From positions 72,203,702-72,267,701 of the forward strand of contig NC_052135.2 of assembly GCF_016086655.4 (NCBI RefSeq): a DNA stretch of 64,000 nt. Reading direction: 5' to 3'. Made by a program: the position numbers and the translations under genes. This stretch comes from Lepeophtheirus salmonis. Lineage: Eukaryota; Arthropoda; Copepoda; Siphonostomatoida; Caligidae. Each line of letters starts with the position of its first letter. Position 1 is the first letter of the stretch. The notes beneath the pieces are model-generated. The model searched no databases. It was not told where the DNA came from and worked only from the letters and a program-made list of their open reading frames with translations. Positions 10,803 through 20,594 of this stretch are shown here, one piece after another.

Positions 10803-11690
10803 ATGATCTTAAATTTTAAAGTTAAACCTTGTCTCAAGTGTGTTTCAGGAACTTTACTTGCAGGCTTCGGGAACGAAGACTTTTTTCCTGTCGTAGTGTC
10901 CTCTCCAGAACTTTGCCGACGAATTATTCATTCAAGCCACGACGATAATCATCCAGGATTCAAAGATACTTTAAGAAGGGTATCACTTTTCTACGCTTGG
11001 CCTAAATTACGTTCTGATATTAAAAATTTCACTGAAGAATGTCGCATTGCATGTCAACAAACGAAGCCTTTTAGAACCTCCATGCCCACTTCCTCTTTCG
11101 ATCCACCATCAGTGAGACTTGCCTTCAGCCACATTGATATAATTGGCCCGTTCACACTCGTCAAAGGACAGCGCTATGACCTGTCTATAATGGATCGGTA
11201 TCCGAGGTGGCCAGAACGTATCCCAATTCCTAATATCACCTCTAGTACAGGGGCTGGAGCTTTCTTGGACGGTTGGTTATCAAGATTTGGAGTACCTGAC
11301 ATCATTGTGTCAGACATAGGGACGTAATTCACAAGTGTTATATGGACGAATGTTTGCAGGGCACTTGGAATTGTAAATACGACGAACACATCATATAATC
11401 CTGAATAAAACGGGCTTATTGAACGGTTCCACAGATCCCTAAAAACTGGGCTATTTGAACGGATACTAGAGGAGAAAGAAAATTGGATGAATGCTCTACC
11501 TTTTGTTTTGTGGGGACTGAGGAATTCAGTATCAATCGATCAAGGATTTAAATATTCTCCCTTCCAGTTACTCACTGGTCGCTCTGGATCTTTGGCTTCA
11601 GGCTTCTTCAATTTGTTTCCAATTCCTAAGGCAGATGCCGCTGTGGGGCGCTTCTTCGAGACAATGTAGAAGGTGGCTCACATTCCCCCA
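10803..11690 (+). pseudogene. integrase, zinc-binding and catalytic domains
   Basis: A 174-codon open stretch then a continuing frame with two stops. The HHCC zinc finger is seen as RIIHSSHDDNHPGFKDTL followed by CRIACQQTKPF. The catalytic core shows all three acidic residues: D in FSHIDIIGPF, D in VSDIGT (about 11317) and E in NGLIERFHRSLK. Counting in frame, 35 codons separate the second D from the E, the D,D35E spacing of retroviral and gypsy integrases. Two codons in that interval are stops (after IGT, and in NPE-stop-NG); both can be explained by single substitutions. The frame continues through WMNALPFVLWGLRNS to a TAG near 11667-11669. This is the best preserved domain of the element. 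Confidence 0.88.
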
Positions 11691-11769
11691 CGAGTAACCC
11701 AGAAAAAAGTTTGATAATTGTCTGAGCAAAGCTGACAACCTTTCAGCCAATGAGATAATCTCCTTCTCC

Positions 11770-11937
11770 AACCTTCTTGGGTCCTTTTAAAATCCTAGGA
11801 AAATACGATTGTTATTTTATATTAGACTTGGGCGCCAAAGTCGACAATGTCTCCAAAAATATACTTTGTCCTGCTTTTGGAATCGCCAGGATCCTACCAA
11901 AATCTCCAACTGTGCACGTTTCAAGATCCATTTTATA
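11770..11937 (+). pseudogene. integrase C-terminal tail
   Basis: In another frame, FKILGKYDCYFILDLGAK, VDNVSKNILCPAF and VHVSRSIL match the small beta-barrel tail common in gypsy integrases, which ends with a line like VSIDRLKPAF. Frame change relative to the catalytic core shows decay. Confidence 0.6.
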
Positions 11938-12064
11938 AATTAATTACTGCTGTTTTTATGTTTATATTGTTTGTGTGATTTATTGGTTATTTTCTTTTGT
12001 TCTAGACGCTAAGAAATAAGAAAAGAAAAAGGACAAAGTTGTTTCTATTTTATTTTTCTTTCGT

Positions 12065-12082
12065 CTAAGGGGGGGGGAGTAC
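12065..12082 (+). other. polypurine tract
   Basis: An uninterrupted G-rich run (AAGGGGGGGGGAGT) abuts the 3' LTR. This is the plus-strand primer site of LTR retrotransposons, and its position fixes the start of the 3' LTR. Confidence 0.8.
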
Positions 12083-12191
12083 TATTGAAGTTTGATTTGA
12101 TCAAGTTGATCACGTCTTCTTTTTCTACTTGTTATTATTATTATTTATCTATAATATATTCAGTGTATATTTGAACTTTAAATACTTTACA
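12083..12191 (+). repeat. 3' LTR
   Basis: About 109 bp, TATTGAAG...TTTACA. It aligns with the 5' LTR over its whole length apart from a few substitutions and a short insertion near the beginning. Confidence 0.85.
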
Positions 12192-12199
12192 GATATATA

Positions 12200-15100
12200 T
12201 ATATATATCTTTTTTTTTTGGGGGGTTAAAATAATTTAAGATGCTAACAACGTCACTGGGCATTCCATATAAAAAAGTCTAGAAAAATATAAATTGTTTG
12301 GTATAAATAAAAAAAAACCAATTTTTTTACCAAGTCACCCAAAAATTTGATAAAATGTTCTATATATAAACATTTTTACTGCGATATGAATATATTTATG
12401 CTTTATCAATCAAATAACTATTTCCTGAGGTATGATGTACTTTATTTTCGGAATTTAAAATAAAATATTACATATTTTTAAAAACTCAAATTTTCTATGA
12501 CTATTGTTTCATTTCAACAAATTGGTTATATATTAACAGTAAGAATATTTTTAAAAAAACAACTTTTTTATTAATTTTGTAACATTTTGTCCTTTTCGAG
12601 ACTTGACCTTTAATTTTCAATCAAGTTTGAGCTTCTTTAAATCAAATGTTTTTTTTTAACTTTTCACGTCACCTACAACATATTTAAAAATTTGAAGATA
12701 ATTTGATTTCAATTAGAAATTGTTATTTTTATTTATAAGGTACCTTTGAAACTGCTATTTGTTTTTAAACAATACTTTAACACATTAATAGGGGCGATGA
12801 GTAAATTTTTCTTCATAGCGATATCGACCAGCTGGTATATTGAATATATTTCTGAATATTTAATTTATTTGAAACTTTTTTTTTTCTCTAAGGAAGCTCA
12901 TAATGATCCAGACAACACATTATTTTTATACTTTTCGATATAAAATACTTACAATATATAAAATATTCATAAAAATTAGTTCAAATATTGCATGACTCAT
13001 ATTTTTAACCTTAGTGTAACTGCATTTTTTACTGTTTTTTAACAATATACTTTTGTTCAAATTAAAATAAAAAAGATAATTGATGTGCAAGTTTTGAGAC
13101 TTGCACTTCCGTTTTAAACTAAAAATTTATTTTTATATAACGGGGGTTTTATAAAACAATACTTGTTTGGAAAGCAATGAAAGAGTTTCTTCTGTAAAAA
13201 AATTTAGAGCATACGTTATTTTTATGTTAATACTTAATACTTAAGTAACAGTCATTGAATATATGTGCAACTTTTGAGCCTGATTCATTGTCTAATAAAA
13301 AAATTATCACTTTAATAGTAGTAGCTGTACCAAATTTTGTAAAAATGATAAATCTTTGGTCTTAATGGGTTATTATATTATTGTTATGACATCGTTTCTT
13401 ATATGATTAAAAAATTGATCTAAAAAAATGAACTTTGTTTTTTTGCATCTTCAAATATAATTGAATCAAATATGATATCATAAGAAAAATAGTTAAATAT
13501 ATATATGCTCATGATTAATCAAATTTATTATTTGGTTACATATTTTCATATGTATATAAATAAAGTAAAATAATTTATTTATGTCATAAATCTTTTTTAT
13601 TTATTTATTAATGCAGAGTATTTTATTTGGGGGATATTTGAACCCATAGTTTCCATATTTATTTATTTTTGCCAACAATGGGTTTTTTCTCTTTTTTACG
13701 CATCAATTAATACCATTTTTTCATTATTATACATAATTGTTTTTCTCAATTTTATGTTTTGTGTTTGTAATTGGTTAGATGGAGTTTCAACAACTAGGTA
13801 TTATCAAACAAAAATGTTTAATATAAACTCCATCAGACCTATGAATGGGTTTCATAGTCCAGAATCATAAGGAGTGTGGACAAAAAACATCAGTATCATT
13901 TAATTATAATGTTTCATTAAGTATATATATATATAAGTTCTTTTGGGTACTTAATAGACTTGAAGCAAGACCGGTAATATTGATGAAGGATGTATTATCT
14001 GTAGACTATACTTCATCACAGTTAAACGTCGGGTGATAATTTCTATAAGGATAAAAAAGTTACGGATCCTACAGCACAAAGTTTAATTCGAAAGGACCCA
14101 CTGGCTTGTCGCACCTAATTCATAAGTCTTATTTGATTCTTGAATAAATTAAAGAAACTCCTCTTTTGAAAGAAATGAATGTTTTATCATTACACACTAT
14201 GAGCATATTTCGAACCTAATGCCTTAAAGCATAAAAAACGGCGAATATGTCATGGGGAAAACCTCTAGAGACTGGATAAATCTGTAGGAGTTTGGGCTCA
14301 TATTTTTTCTTTCATGGCTGCAAGCAAGTAACCTAAAAAAACGTCAAAATATTTTTTTCAATTTGTCAGAGTAAAGAGTTTCTTTTTTTAGCATACCAAT
14401 AATATTTGTTGTCTTAGATGGTGATAGTGAAATAGGTATATCTATATATAAACTCATAAAATTAGTTCATACTCCTAGAATATAATTTTTTAAATGAAAA
14501 TTTTTTTTAAGTATTTATCCATTTTCTAAATTTTTTTATAAAAACTTCAAATCAAGGCTGTAACCAGAACCAAATTATACAAATGATACTTATAATAGAG
14601 TCGTGTGATAATCTGAAAATAAGGATATTTTTTTATAATACAGGATAAAAAGTTAGAAAATGTTTAAATTGTATACATATATATTTAAACATTGAACCTC
14701 AAGAAAGTGTCTTGTTACAACTTTGAGGGCTTTTTTTTTATATTTATGCTCTTTCATTTATTTCATTGTCAAACAATACTGTAAACAAAAATTTTCTTTT
14801 TTAACATTTCTCCTATTATTATTTTATTAGGATTGATACAAGTTCTAAAATATTTCATTGATTAATGGTTTATAAACAACTTATAATTGAAATTATAAAT
14901 AATACATAAATTATAAATATTCTACGTTATGAAACTATTTATTTTAATTTAGTGAACTACTTCAAGCTATTAAAATAAGTAAAAAGCCATGAGATTACAA
15001 AACAAGTTTTATAGATTGAAAAACAGTTAAAAAATACTTTGTGAAATTTAAAGTTGTTAAATATTCAACGTTAAACGGGTTAACAAGGTAAACTAGTGAA

Positions 15101-15370
15101 ACACCAAGTCAAAATAGTTCCTCCTCAATCAAACATAAACAATTAATGGGGAGGGGGATTTTGTACAAATGAATTGAACACAATAATCAAATACATTTAT
15201 GAGAGTAAAATCCAAGACTAATTTCAATTTTTAACTACGCCATCTGAATTCTAAAATATCAGGGATTATTGTAATTCGGGACTATTATCGTTTAGAGTAA
15301 TTTTTACCCTTAAAACAATCACCAAATTAACAATAGGATAAATAAAACTGTATTTTTAATTGATTATGTT
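12200..15370. other. AT-rich stretch, small inverted repeat, no recognised gene
   Basis: Nothing codes recognisably. Short ORFs at 12746-12943 and 13845-14036 are low complexity or unmatched. GATGGAGTTT (13778-13787) and its exact complement AAACTCCATC (13825-13834) form a 57-bp inverted repeat. The 14040-14340 patch is somewhat less AT-rich but has no frame I can name. Confidence 0.4.
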
Positions 15371-15378
15371 TTATATAG

Positions 15379-15435
15379 TGAAATATTTGAGAGTCTAGGC
15401 CCGTCTAAGGGCATGTTGGACCAGATGGGACTCGT
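15379..15435 (+). other. possible short host exon
   Basis: A good acceptor (TTTTATATAG) precedes a 57-base block of much higher GC, open in one frame (EIFESLGPSKGMLDQMGL), and is followed by a GTAAAT donor-like site. No family is recognised. The sequence is short enough to be chance, but its composition is unlike its surroundings. Confidence 0.2.
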
Positions 15436-15439
15436 GTAA

Positions 15440-16275
15440 ATCCCAGGATTGAAAATATGTTCTACATATGTTGGTTTACTACGACTGTATTAAAGAGTAA
15501 ATGATGAACAATTGTACGAATACAATGTAAACGATTTAGTACCTTAATGAAGGATAAAAAATGAATGATTATAATGGACGATTAAACTGAACAATTTAAA
15601 TGAACTTAACCTTCATAAAAATGTAAAAGTTAACAAACCTACAGGCATGTTATATTTTCACATCTTTAATAATCAAATTTTTATCTTTCTAACCGGCAGT
15701 CTCTATATTTTCCTCAATGACTTATTGTATCATTCTTTCTTAAACGTACTAAAATAGTGTAAAGCTAAAATAATACTAATAAGAAAGTATTCATGTAAAT
15801 ATATATTATTATAATATTTTTGCAAAATGCATATTTTTCTAAAGTTTTTTTTAAATGAATTACAATGTGATGTAAATATTAAAATAGAAAAAGTGCAATT
15901 TCAAATACTTTAAAAAAAATTGTATCATGGTTCATTTTTTTGTTAAAAAAACTTTTTCCTCTAAGAAGTGCTCCACTTTTGCAATTCAGTCACTGCAACA
16001 ACTTAGTTTTAGATATAAAAAATGTACATATAAAGCTAATATCAAGAGAAATCCTTTGTTTTATAGTAATTTTTTTTGGTAAAAATATCTTATAAAAAAA
16101 AAATTAATTTTTTGTAGCCACCATTCGTATATTATGAAATGTGTTTTATCTAAACGTTTGTAAGCCGAGAAAAGTAAGAGAAACGTTCTATGACTCTATT
16201 TATAAACTAAGTTTATTGAAATTTTAACAATAATCAAGATTATAAAGTAAATTTGAAATTCAATAAAAAAAAATC
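15440..16275. other. AT-rich stretch with nothing recognised
   Basis: No long frame, repeat or motif that I can support. Confidence 0.4.
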
Positions 16276-16279
16276 AATG

Positions 16280-16800
16280 TCAGCTTAAAGCTCACGTTCA
16301 TAGTGTCCCCATAAACATACCACTGTCTCCTTGACCGTCCCACTATGTAAAGTCAGGAATGCTTTCCTTATTCCAGCTCTCAGGGATTTTGTGGTGCTGT
16401 GAAGAACAAAATAATCGAACGTGTTCTATTCTGGTGAGGCCAATAACTCAGTAGGACATCCTTCACATTTTCAGAATCAAGAAAATCGAGTGGTTTTTTG
16501 CTAGTGTGACAGGGTGCCCGTCTTGCTCCAAGATCCAAGGTAGGTCTTATTTATTTTGCCGATCCAGGGGATACTTTGGTGTACAGAAAATTGACGTAGA
16601 TCTTGACATTGACCTTCATGTCTATTTTCCTCAACAAAGTAGGACTTTTGACGATTATTTCCAATTTTAGAAAAAGGGCTTCTAGAAAACCATGCTCAGT
16701 GTAATCTCACTATCCTCCTAGAAACGTTTTTTGACATTATAGACGAATAGAGTAGTTCGTTCAGCCGACTGCTTTAGACAAAAACGTGTTGTCTATTTTA
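16280..16800 (-). pseudogene. Tc1/mariner transposase remnant, C-terminal half
   Basis: On the minus strand the stretch around 16620-16680 reads LRKIDMKVNVKIYVNFLYT, like the part of mariner transposases that precedes the second aspartate. Next come EQDGHPVTL in one frame and APCHTSKKPLDFLDSENV in another, matching the QDGAPCHTSKK motif around the second catalytic aspartate with a frameshift inside it. YWPHQNRTRS follows where WPPxSPDLNP would be expected. The third acidic residue is not preserved and the tail is poorly recognisable. The block is clearly less AT-rich than its flanks. No terminal repeats were identified. Confidence 0.6.
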
Positions 16801-17129
16801 CCATTTAAATTGAACAAAATACACGGAAGGGAAAAACGTTTTTGTTCTTCATAAAAGGAAGAACGAGTTATGTTGCTGTAAGGAGGTATGATTATCAACA
16901 ACGTTTTAATTTGATATTCTACTTGACTTATTCTTTAATAGTCACAACTAGTATTAAAACTAGTCTGTATGAAGATGGGATGAGGCCAGAAAATTGTAAA
17001 CGTTTAAAAAAACTTCCATTTAAACAAACAGTCCAATATTTGGAACCCTTTTTTTGTCAAATTGAGGCTTTATTTTCACATTTCTGGTATTATTTGAGAT
17101 ACACAAGAATGTTAAAACAATGACGCTGA

Positions 17130-18195
17130 TAAATATTTTATAAAATTTTTTGATTAAAACTTTTTTTACCTAAAATTCTCGTTGATTTAAAATAAGAGAT
17201 AAAAATAATTTCCTTAATACTAATATTTTTTCATCCCAAAAAAAATTGTATTTATATGATCATAAGAGGCAGATATTAATACATTTTAAATTTTTTAATA
17301 TAAAATCTTCAACGCTCGGAACAAAATTTTTAGATATAAAGTATCAAAATTGAAAAGTATTTGAAATGCTTGTCTAGTAATTTGATAAAAATTTGTTAAT
17401 ACTTAAAACAATCTAAAGTTTACAATAACACATTGTCGATATTTTTAAAAAAATAATGAGATTGTATAGGGAAAAATATTTTTTATTACTTTAAATTGTT
17501 AAAATTGATCACAGATACTCTTAGAACAATAAAAATACTATAGTTTTGATTTTGAGGGTGGATAATTTTTTTGACAAATAATTATGCCTTGTTTCAGTGC
17601 AATTTGTGGTGCCTCCAAAGGATTACTTCAAAAAGATTATGCGTAGAATTGAACAATCATAAGTAAACAAATATAATTTAAATTCAAACTCAAATTTAGA
17701 AATGTTACATTAGTTTTGATGGGTAACCAATATAAAACCATGAAAATATTATACTTTTGAAGTGTCTGTTATAATTATTATCAATTAAACTACAAATAAT
17801 AAGAAAGCTCAAATAACTCGTGCACAAAGATTGTTTTTCCTTCGGTAAAAAATAATTTTTTTTGTTTCTTTCGTTTCCTAATAAGAGTTTTGCATGATTC
17901 TAAGAGTAATCGTTCATTAATTTGGAAGAATGAGTACAAATAATTTCTTAATTTTCAAAATACGGATGAGAACTTTCCATGTGTTGTTTTATATATACTT
18001 AGGTCTAAATATGAGGGACATCATCTCTTAAAAAACAATTTGTTAAACAAATTATTGAGTATTAACTTTACAAAGACTATTTTTGTTAATGAAAGTCTAA
18101 AATAATATTTTTACTGAGACATAAATTTATCATTATTATTGATATATAAATAAACATATAAATATAAGATGTAATTAAAAAAAAAGTATATTAAT
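17130..18195. other. AT-rich stretch with nothing recognised
   Basis: No feature identified. ATGCAATTTGTGG-like wording near 17600 (CAGTGCAATTTGTGGTGCCT) recurs near 45230 (AAATGCAATTTGTAGTTCCT), so a short dispersed repeat may be present. Confidence 0.35.
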
Positions 18196-18198
18196 TTT

Positions 18199-18504
18199 TT
18201 ATACTTGATGGTCAATATCGACAATTTTTATTATTTTATCTACATTTACAAATACTGGCTTTTTAGAAAGTGGAGCATCCTTGACATTTAAACTTGGGGA
18301 ACAGACTTAATGAAACCATATTTCGACATGATTGACTCTTACTGTTTCAGGACCATAAAAACTATTCAAATTTTCAGCCACCTGGCTTGCGTTATGGCAA
18401 TTATCAAAGAAAAACTGTAAAGTATGGCGTATTTCTAACGATGGTGTGCATCTTTGATGAGGCTTCATAACAATAATAAGTCCAACAAAAAAAAAAGTTA
18501 TCAC
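18199..18504 (-). pseudogene. mariner DNA-binding domain remnant (Mos1/SETMAR-like)
   Basis: A 65-codon minus frame contains EIRHTLQFFFDNCHNASQVA and VAENLNSFYGPETVRVNHVE. This is the first helix-turn-helix of mariner transposases (compare the IRH...NA..A..N...YG pattern of Mos1 and SETMAR). After a stop and a frameshift, LNVKDAPLSKKPVFVNVDKI is read, the linker normally written DVKDAPRSGRPVVENVDKI. The frame ends at 18199-18201. Only the N-terminal domain is present; no catalytic domain follows and no terminal repeat was identified. This is a different mariner lineage from the family 1 copy 150 bp to its right. Confidence 0.75.
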
Positions 18505-18636
18505 TAAAAAAATTTAACTGTCAAATCTTTTTGAAAAAAGTGATTAGACTTACACAACACGAGTTCACCCTAAACATATTACATTTAAAACTTTTTGGAA
18601 GGAAATCGTGTAAGGAAAATTTACAGCTCTTTTCAT

Positions 18637-19331
18637 ATAACGAGTGGTACATTAAAATCGGAACATTTTGAATTTTGAACTTCAACATTATTATTTATTA
18701 TTCAACGAAAGTAATCCTATAATTATATGTGTGTTTGAGCCCTTTTAATCATTATTGTAGCCTTCTTTAGTGGCAATGACGGCTTTGAGATAATGGCAGA
18801 AGGTTCTTACCTACTACGCATGTAGTTGTCTGTCAGGGTGTCCCAGTGCTTGCTGACAGTGGGTTTGAGGGCCTCAATGTTTGGACAACGGAAAAATTCA
18901 ACTGAAAAGTGTTTTTTTTTTTCATTGCTGGTGAGAAAAGTGGCTTCTCCACCTTCACAAGGCTCTTTCCACCCATGTCTTTGATAGCTTTATGGACAGT
19001 CTGGTGGGCATCAGCCTCATGTACTTGAAAGCAATGGCTTTGGCTGTTAGGGAGCCAGTTTTGACAAATCCATTATTCCTATTTAACGTTTCGGACTTGC
19101 TGACGGCGTAGACAGTGGTCCTAGATACACTTAACTGCTTGGAAAGCGTGAATGGAAATTTGTTGATCCGATTCAAGTTTCATTTTTTTGACTTGTATGT
19201 AAGCTATAGTACTCAGATGTGTTTTGTTTTGTAACTAATTTCTTATGCTTTAACATATCAAAAATATGAATGAATTTGCCCACCATCATGAATAAAATAA
19301 CTGTTTAGATTTCTATGGACCACCTGTTTTA
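18637..19331 (-). mobile_element. mariner element, family 1, copy B, internally deleted
   Basis: About 0.69 kb, with inverted ends: TGGTACATTAAAATCGGAAC at 18645 and, on the other strand, TGGTCCATAGAAATCTAAAC ending at 19322. The transposase runs leftwards. From 19176 the 73-codon frame gives LSKQLSVSRTTVYAVSKSET (helix-turn-helix), FVKTGSLTAKAIA, SIKLSKTWVERAL, then VKVEKPLFSPAMKKKNTF. At that point the catalytic domain is missing and the sequence jumps to the C-terminal segment CPNIEALKPTVSKHWDTLTD (about 18800-18870) and a tail HYLKAVIATKEGYNND ending in a stop. Both ends are kept and the centre is lost, so it is a non-autonomous derivative. Confidence 0.85.
18955..19176 (-). pseudogene. 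transposase N-terminal domain of copy B
   Basis: The open part of copy B. The helix-turn-helix (SVSRTTVYAVSKSETL) is the best preserved one in family 1 in this window and shows what the 5.4-kb, 20-kb and 23-kb copies derive from. The N-terminal start codon is uncertain; the listed frame begins at the first ATG. The catalytic aspartates are not encoded. Confidence 0.8.
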
Positions 19332-19914
19332 AAAATCTTGTATTGTGTAAAAACAAAGACTTATCTGTGTTATTAACTGTAAAATAAAGTATAGAAGGAT
19401 TTTTAATCTTAAATGGCGTCATTACAAAGCTAATGAAAAATAGAATACTTATAAAACTTTTTTTTATAATTGTTTTTCTTTGTTTTTAGCAAAGAACGTA
19501 AGGCAAATTCACAAAAGTACGCATTACTCCAAAAGAAAGTATTAAAGGATTAAATCCAAGTAAAAAGTTTTTTTTTGTTTTGTTATTTAGTCATTTACAA
19601 AGTAAGCTTGTTATTAATATTGTGAAGAAAATGTGAGTTAAGTTAGAGTAGATGAAGTAGGAAATACCCTAGTACTTAAAGTAGATGACAAAAAAAAAGC
19701 TCTAAGACGAAGATTAGAGAGAATATAATATTTACTAAAAATATATTTTTTTCGTTATAAACACATCAACTGTCGTAATTGTATATACTTTTGAATCTAG
19801 TGACAAAAAGTATTTTCTTTGTTTTAAGGAAATTCTACTTAAAATGACCATATTTTACAAAAAGATAACAATGTTGATATGACACTCATATATTCATTTT
19901 TTAGTTTTTCAATT

Positions 19915-20590
19915 TTTACCGAGCGATCCATTGAAATCTAAACTTTTACAAATTCAATAACTGATGAAGATTTATTGTTTGAAATTAATTCAAATTTTGA
20001 TATATTAAAGCATAATCAATTAGTTACAAAACAAAACAAACCAAAGCCCTGTAGCTCTTGTAGATAGAATGACACATGAACGTGATCGACAAACTTTTAT
20101 AGAAGAACTCCAAGCAGTTCAGTGTCTCTAGGACCACTCTCTACACCTTCAGCAAGTTCATAACGTTGGATAGGAAGAAGGGCTGCATTCTGTGGGTAGA
20201 GATACAACTTTTGACACGAGCAATGAAAGGAACCCGTTGAAAGCATCTTTTGACTTTTTTTCGACACCTTTGCCCCCCTCCCCAAAGCCCTGATACCAAC
20301 CTCCTGACTACACCTTTTTAGGTGCATGTCGAGAGGAAGGTAAGTAATGTCAGTTATCTAACCACCAATTCCTTCAAATCAGCTGTCAGCCAGCACTGGA
20401 GGTCCATGATAGAGTACAATATCTGTAGTGTATGGCAGGCCTTCTACCACCACCTGGAAGTTATAATTTCCACATAGGAAGGATATATTAATGATTATGA
20501 GGCCTCAAACACAAATCTATTTATGTTATCGATTTGTTGAAATTCTATTGTTAATTAATAAATCGTCCAAACACATAGACCCTCCAACCC
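19915..20590 (+). mobile_element. mariner element, family 1, copy C, internally deleted
   Basis: Starts with a terminal sequence like the other copies (GATCCATTGAAATCTAAAC, 19925). Around 20110-20200 the helix-turn-helix remnant reads STVYTFSKFITLDRKKG with frame breaks. A deletion then leads to PPPQSPDTN, DYTFLVHVERKVSNVS, NSFKSAVSQHWRSMIEYN, WQAFYHHLEVIIST, stop, EGYINDYE. This is the region of the third catalytic aspartate and the C-terminal tail. The PDLNPLD motif is partly kept (SPDTNLL, then D in a neighbouring frame). It runs opposite to copy B, 0.6 kb away. The minus-strand frame at 20097-20327 is a shadow. Confidence 0.8.
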
Positions 20591-20594
20591 ACTA

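Larger units (their letters stand above)
8865..12191 (+). mobile_element. Ty3/gypsy LTR retrotransposon, decayed, CsRn1-like
   Basis: A 3.3-kb element with all landmarks in order: 5' LTR, primer-binding site, gag with a degenerate zinc knuckle, aspartic protease, reverse transcriptase, RNase H end, integrase with D,D35E, polypurine tract and 3' LTR. GATATA flanks it on both sides (8859-8864 and 12192-12197), though this is low-complexity sequence. The order protease-RT-RNase H-integrase is that of Ty3/gypsy. The primer-binding site fits tRNA-Trp and the Gag shows a CHCC-type rather than CCHC knuckle, both reported for the CsRn1/Kabuki clade of invertebrates; the clade call is inference. The coding region is short because most of RT and RNase H is deleted, and stops and frameshifts break every domain. 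Confidence 0.9.

Noticed and set aside
11174..11389. 71-codon minus ORF
   Set aside because: Antisense of the integrase core.
12196..12212. AT microsatellite beside the 3' LTR as an independent feature
   Set aside because: Very short (TA)n; it also makes the GATATA target duplication less certain.
16842..17123. 93-codon plus ORF as a gene
   Set aside because: No domain recognised, AT-driven codons, next to a minus-strand transposase remnant.
20097..20327. 76-codon minus ORF
   Set aside because: Antisense of mariner copy C.
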